Part shown: positions 6,963-8,273 of the stretch, piece by piece
Position numbering within the stretch: the first letter of the stretch is position 1
Layout of the letters: each line of letters begins with the position of its first letter
Source: Eubacterium sp. CAG:786
GTDB lineage: Bacteria > Bacillota > Clostridia > Oscillospirales > Ruminococcaceae
NCBI GenBank assembly: GCA_000432175.1
Contig: HF989469.1
Coordinates: forward strand, 1-8,273
Reading direction: 5' to 3'
Length of the DNA: 8,273 bases
Notes under the pieces: generated by a model
Databases searched by the model: none
Told to the model about the DNA's origin: nothing
The model's input: the letters and a program-made list of their open reading frames with translations, nothing else
Program-made: the position numbers and the translations under genes

Positions 6963-7628
6963 TTACAGAATTTCTACAATTTTTTCTACAATTGTAGCTT
7001 CCGCCAAATCAACAACTGTTTTTTTGTCTATATTGCCGCTAAGAGTGAACAAATAATCATCCATTATCCATACCACAAAACACTCATCATTCTCAGAAAT
7101 AAATACCCCTTCATAATTATTTATCATTATATGTTCGGGTGAACTATATTCTGTGTTGAAATAAGCTATCTCATCATTTACCATTTGGCAAAGTGTTATT
7201 TTATTACTTCCAGATTGATAAATTGAAAAAACATCGTTATAATCGCTTTGTCTGTCAACTAAAGTATAACTGGTATCGGACGACAAACCAAATATATATT
7301 CGATTTTTCCCTTATCAGCTGTAGTATTGCTGATATATGTCACAGAATGGTCACTATAAATATTAAAAGAAAAATTTCCTATTGTATACCAAATGCTGAA
7401 CCCCGCCAGAAGAAATACAGCAAGAATTATTGCAAGCAAAATAAATCTGACGCGTCTGACAGAAAATTTATTTGATGACGGTTTCATTAAATATTTTCTG
7501 ATAGTCTGATAGCGCCTTACTCTATAGACAGGAGAAAAATAATGCTTTTTTATATCGATATTGTATTGCGCAAGTCTTTCATCTAATGTATTTATGAGTT
7601 CACTTGCTATCATGTCGTCAAGCTTCAT
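6963..7628 (-). CDS. Single-pass membrane protein with DUF4367-like domain, probable anti-sigma factor
   Basis: This 221-residue protein has a cytoplasmic N-terminal region (about 1-60), one membrane segment (about 62-83, with ILLAIILAVFLLAGF) and an extracytoplasmic domain to the end. The N-terminal HYFSPVYR (29-36) recalls the H-x-F-S patch of Firmicutes anti-sigma and DUF4367 proteins. The C-terminal strand pattern FVVWIMDDYLFTLSG, followed by a helix KTVVDLAEATIVEK, is like the DUF4367 C-terminus. The ATG at 7628 has GAGGT with a 7-base spacer and overlaps the sigma gene by 11 bases, which suggests coupled, near-stoichiometric expression. A TTG at 7649 is in frame but lacks a ribosome binding site. 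Inferred role: it holds the sigma factor at the membrane and releases it when the outer domain senses a signal. No zinc-binding (ZAS) motif is seen. Confidence 0.82.
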   Translation of the reverse strand: MKLDDMIASELINTLDERLAQYNIDIKKHYFSPVYRVRRYQTIRKYLMKPSSNKFSVRRVRFILLAIILAVFLLAGFSIWYTIGNFSFNIYSDHSVTYISNTTADKGKIEYIFGLSSDTSYTLVDRQSDYNDVFSIYQSGSNKITLCQMVNDEIAYFNTEYSSPEHIMINNYEGVFISENDECFVVWIMDDYLFTLSGNIDKKTVVDLAEATIVEKIVEIL

Positions 7629-8172
7629 TGGTAATACCTCGCTTTTCAAGACTCTGTATCAATCGCTGCCTTGCCCGGAAAATTCTTTGCCTTGCATGGT
7701 TTCCTGTAATGCCAAGCAATTTGGCGATTTCTGATGGGGATAGCTCCTTGACAAGATAAAGGAACATAATCTCATAATCTTTATCTGGCAACTCCCGTAT
7801 TGCATCTCTGATTATCTCAGAATTGATTTTTCCAATAATTGTATTCTCAACTTTATCATCTGACTGTGCATCATAGATTTCGTCAATATCGATCTCCGGG
7901 TGCTGCTGCTTCTTTTTTAGCATATTAATGGCTATGTTTTTCACTACTGTAACAAGATAGAAGCGCGTTTCGTTACAGTTTATTTCTCGAATTTTTTCAA
8001 GATTATTTATCACATTGACAAAGGCAGTCTGAACCGCATCCTCAGCTTCAGCGCGGTCATGCAGTATTTTATTTGCAATGTTATACATTAGCTGTTCATT
8101 GACTTCGTACAAGGAACGTACAAGTTCCCTATCCGTCTCGTCGTTTATCATTGATAAAATTGCTGAAAGCAT
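7618..8172 (-). CDS. RNA polymerase sigma factor, sigma-70 family, ECF-like
   Basis: This 184-residue cytoplasmic transcription initiation factor is the likely regulator of the operon. Region 2 spans about 18-90 and includes the usual acidic helix (HDRAEAEDAVQTAF, 38-51) and the -10 recognition segment around NETRFYLVTVVKNIAIN. Region 4 spans about 122-175 with ELPDKDYEIMFLYL and the helix-turn-helix LSPSEIAKLLGITGNHARQR (144-163). There is no room for region 3, which is the ECF layout; the linker of about 30 residues (90-120) is Asp/Glu-rich. The ATG at 8172 has AGAGG with an 8-base spacer; an ATG at 8151 has no good site. An 11-base overlap with the next gene supports an anti-sigma partner. 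I see no typical ECF promoter (AAC and CGT boxes) in the 100 bp upstream, so autoregulation is not shown. Confidence 0.93.
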   Translation of the reverse strand: MLSAILSMINDETDRELVRSLYEVNEQLMYNIANKILHDRAEAEDAVQTAFVNVINNLEKIREINCNETRFYLVTVVKNIAINMLKKKQQHPEIDIDEIYDAQSDDKVENTIIGKINSEIIRDAIRELPDKDYEIMFLYLVKELSPSEIAKLLGITGNHARQRIFRARQRLIQSLEKRGITNEA

Positions 8173-8202
8173 TTTTTATACCTCTATATTTGTTTTTCTA
8201 AT

Positions 8203-8231
8203 AGTATAGCATAATATGTCAAAAAATACAA
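8203..8231 (-). promoter_or_regulatory. Extended -10 promoter ahead of the sigma gene
   Basis: On the minus strand TATACT (8208-8203) carries the extended element TGC (8211-8209) and lies 17 bases from a weak TTGTAT -35 box (8231-8226). Transcription would start near 8196, leaving a short leader of about 24 bases with the ribosome binding site. This looks like a housekeeping sigma-A promoter for the operon. A perfect TTGACA (8222-8217) falls within the spacer, too close to TATACT to act as its -35 box. Confidence 0.6.
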
Positions 8232-8246
8232 GCTAGAATTTATTTC

Positions 8247-8267
8247 TGTTTTTACTTTTGAAAAACA
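8247..8267. repeat. 7-bp inverted repeat upstream of the operon promoter
   Basis: TGTTTTT (8247-8253) and AAAAACA (8261-8267) are inverted repeats with a 7-base centre, ending about 16 bases upstream of the -35 box. The position would suit an activator or repressor site, but the arms are A/T runs in AT-rich DNA. Confidence 0.3.
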
Positions 8268-8273
8268 CTCTTT

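Noticed and set aside
1..8273. CRISPR arrays, tRNA or rRNA genes, insertion sequences, riboswitches
   Set aside because: No regularly spaced repeats, tRNA-like cloverleaf, transposase gene with flanking inverted repeats, or recognisable riboswitch was seen on either strand by eye.

Overview
The window looks like chromosomal DNA of a low-to-moderate GC Gram-positive Clostridia, perhaps a gut or rumen Oscillospiraceae/Lachnospiraceae-type organism. The evidence is Shine-Dalgarno sites close to AGGAGG, lipoproteins with a Firmicutes-type lipobox, an ECF-like sigma factor paired with a DUF4367-type membrane anti-sigma candidate, and many small tightly packed genes. The species cannot be told from the sequence.

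All eight complete genes lie on the minus strand and read right to left as one apparent operon, about 7.7 kb from 8172 down to 426. An extended -10 promoter (8203-8231) precedes an ECF-like sigma factor (7618-8172). The sigma gene overlaps by 11 bp a single-pass membrane protein with a DUF4367-like extracytoplasmic domain, the likely anti-sigma factor or sensor (6963-7628). Next come two small Sec-secreted proteins (6458-6892, with a GTG start, and 5930-6361). A 123-bp gap carrying a perfect 9-bp inverted repeat separates them from two lipoproteins (4667-5806 and 3564-4646). The operon ends in an ABC-2-type transporter of three genes: permease A (2337-3551), ATPase (1474-2337) and permease B (426-1469). 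These three are translationally coupled, with a TAATG stop/start overlap and a gap of a few bases.

Below 426 there is no recognisable terminator, only an AT-rich 244-bp spacer with an 11-bp inverted repeat and a G-tract cluster. It leads to a separate minus-strand gene with a perfect AGGAGG site. That gene runs off the left edge, and only its first 60 codons are present.

Reading the operon together, the sigma/anti-sigma pair probably controls a cell-surface module made of two exported small proteins, two membrane-anchored lipoproteins and an ABC transporter whose permeases both carry large extracytoplasmic domains. An envelope-stress or antimicrobial resistance module, or a bacteriocin-like secreted factor with a self-protection transporter, would both fit. 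The sequence does not decide between them. No peptide-modifying enzyme, dedicated protease, tRNA, rRNA, CRISPR array or mobile element is visible.
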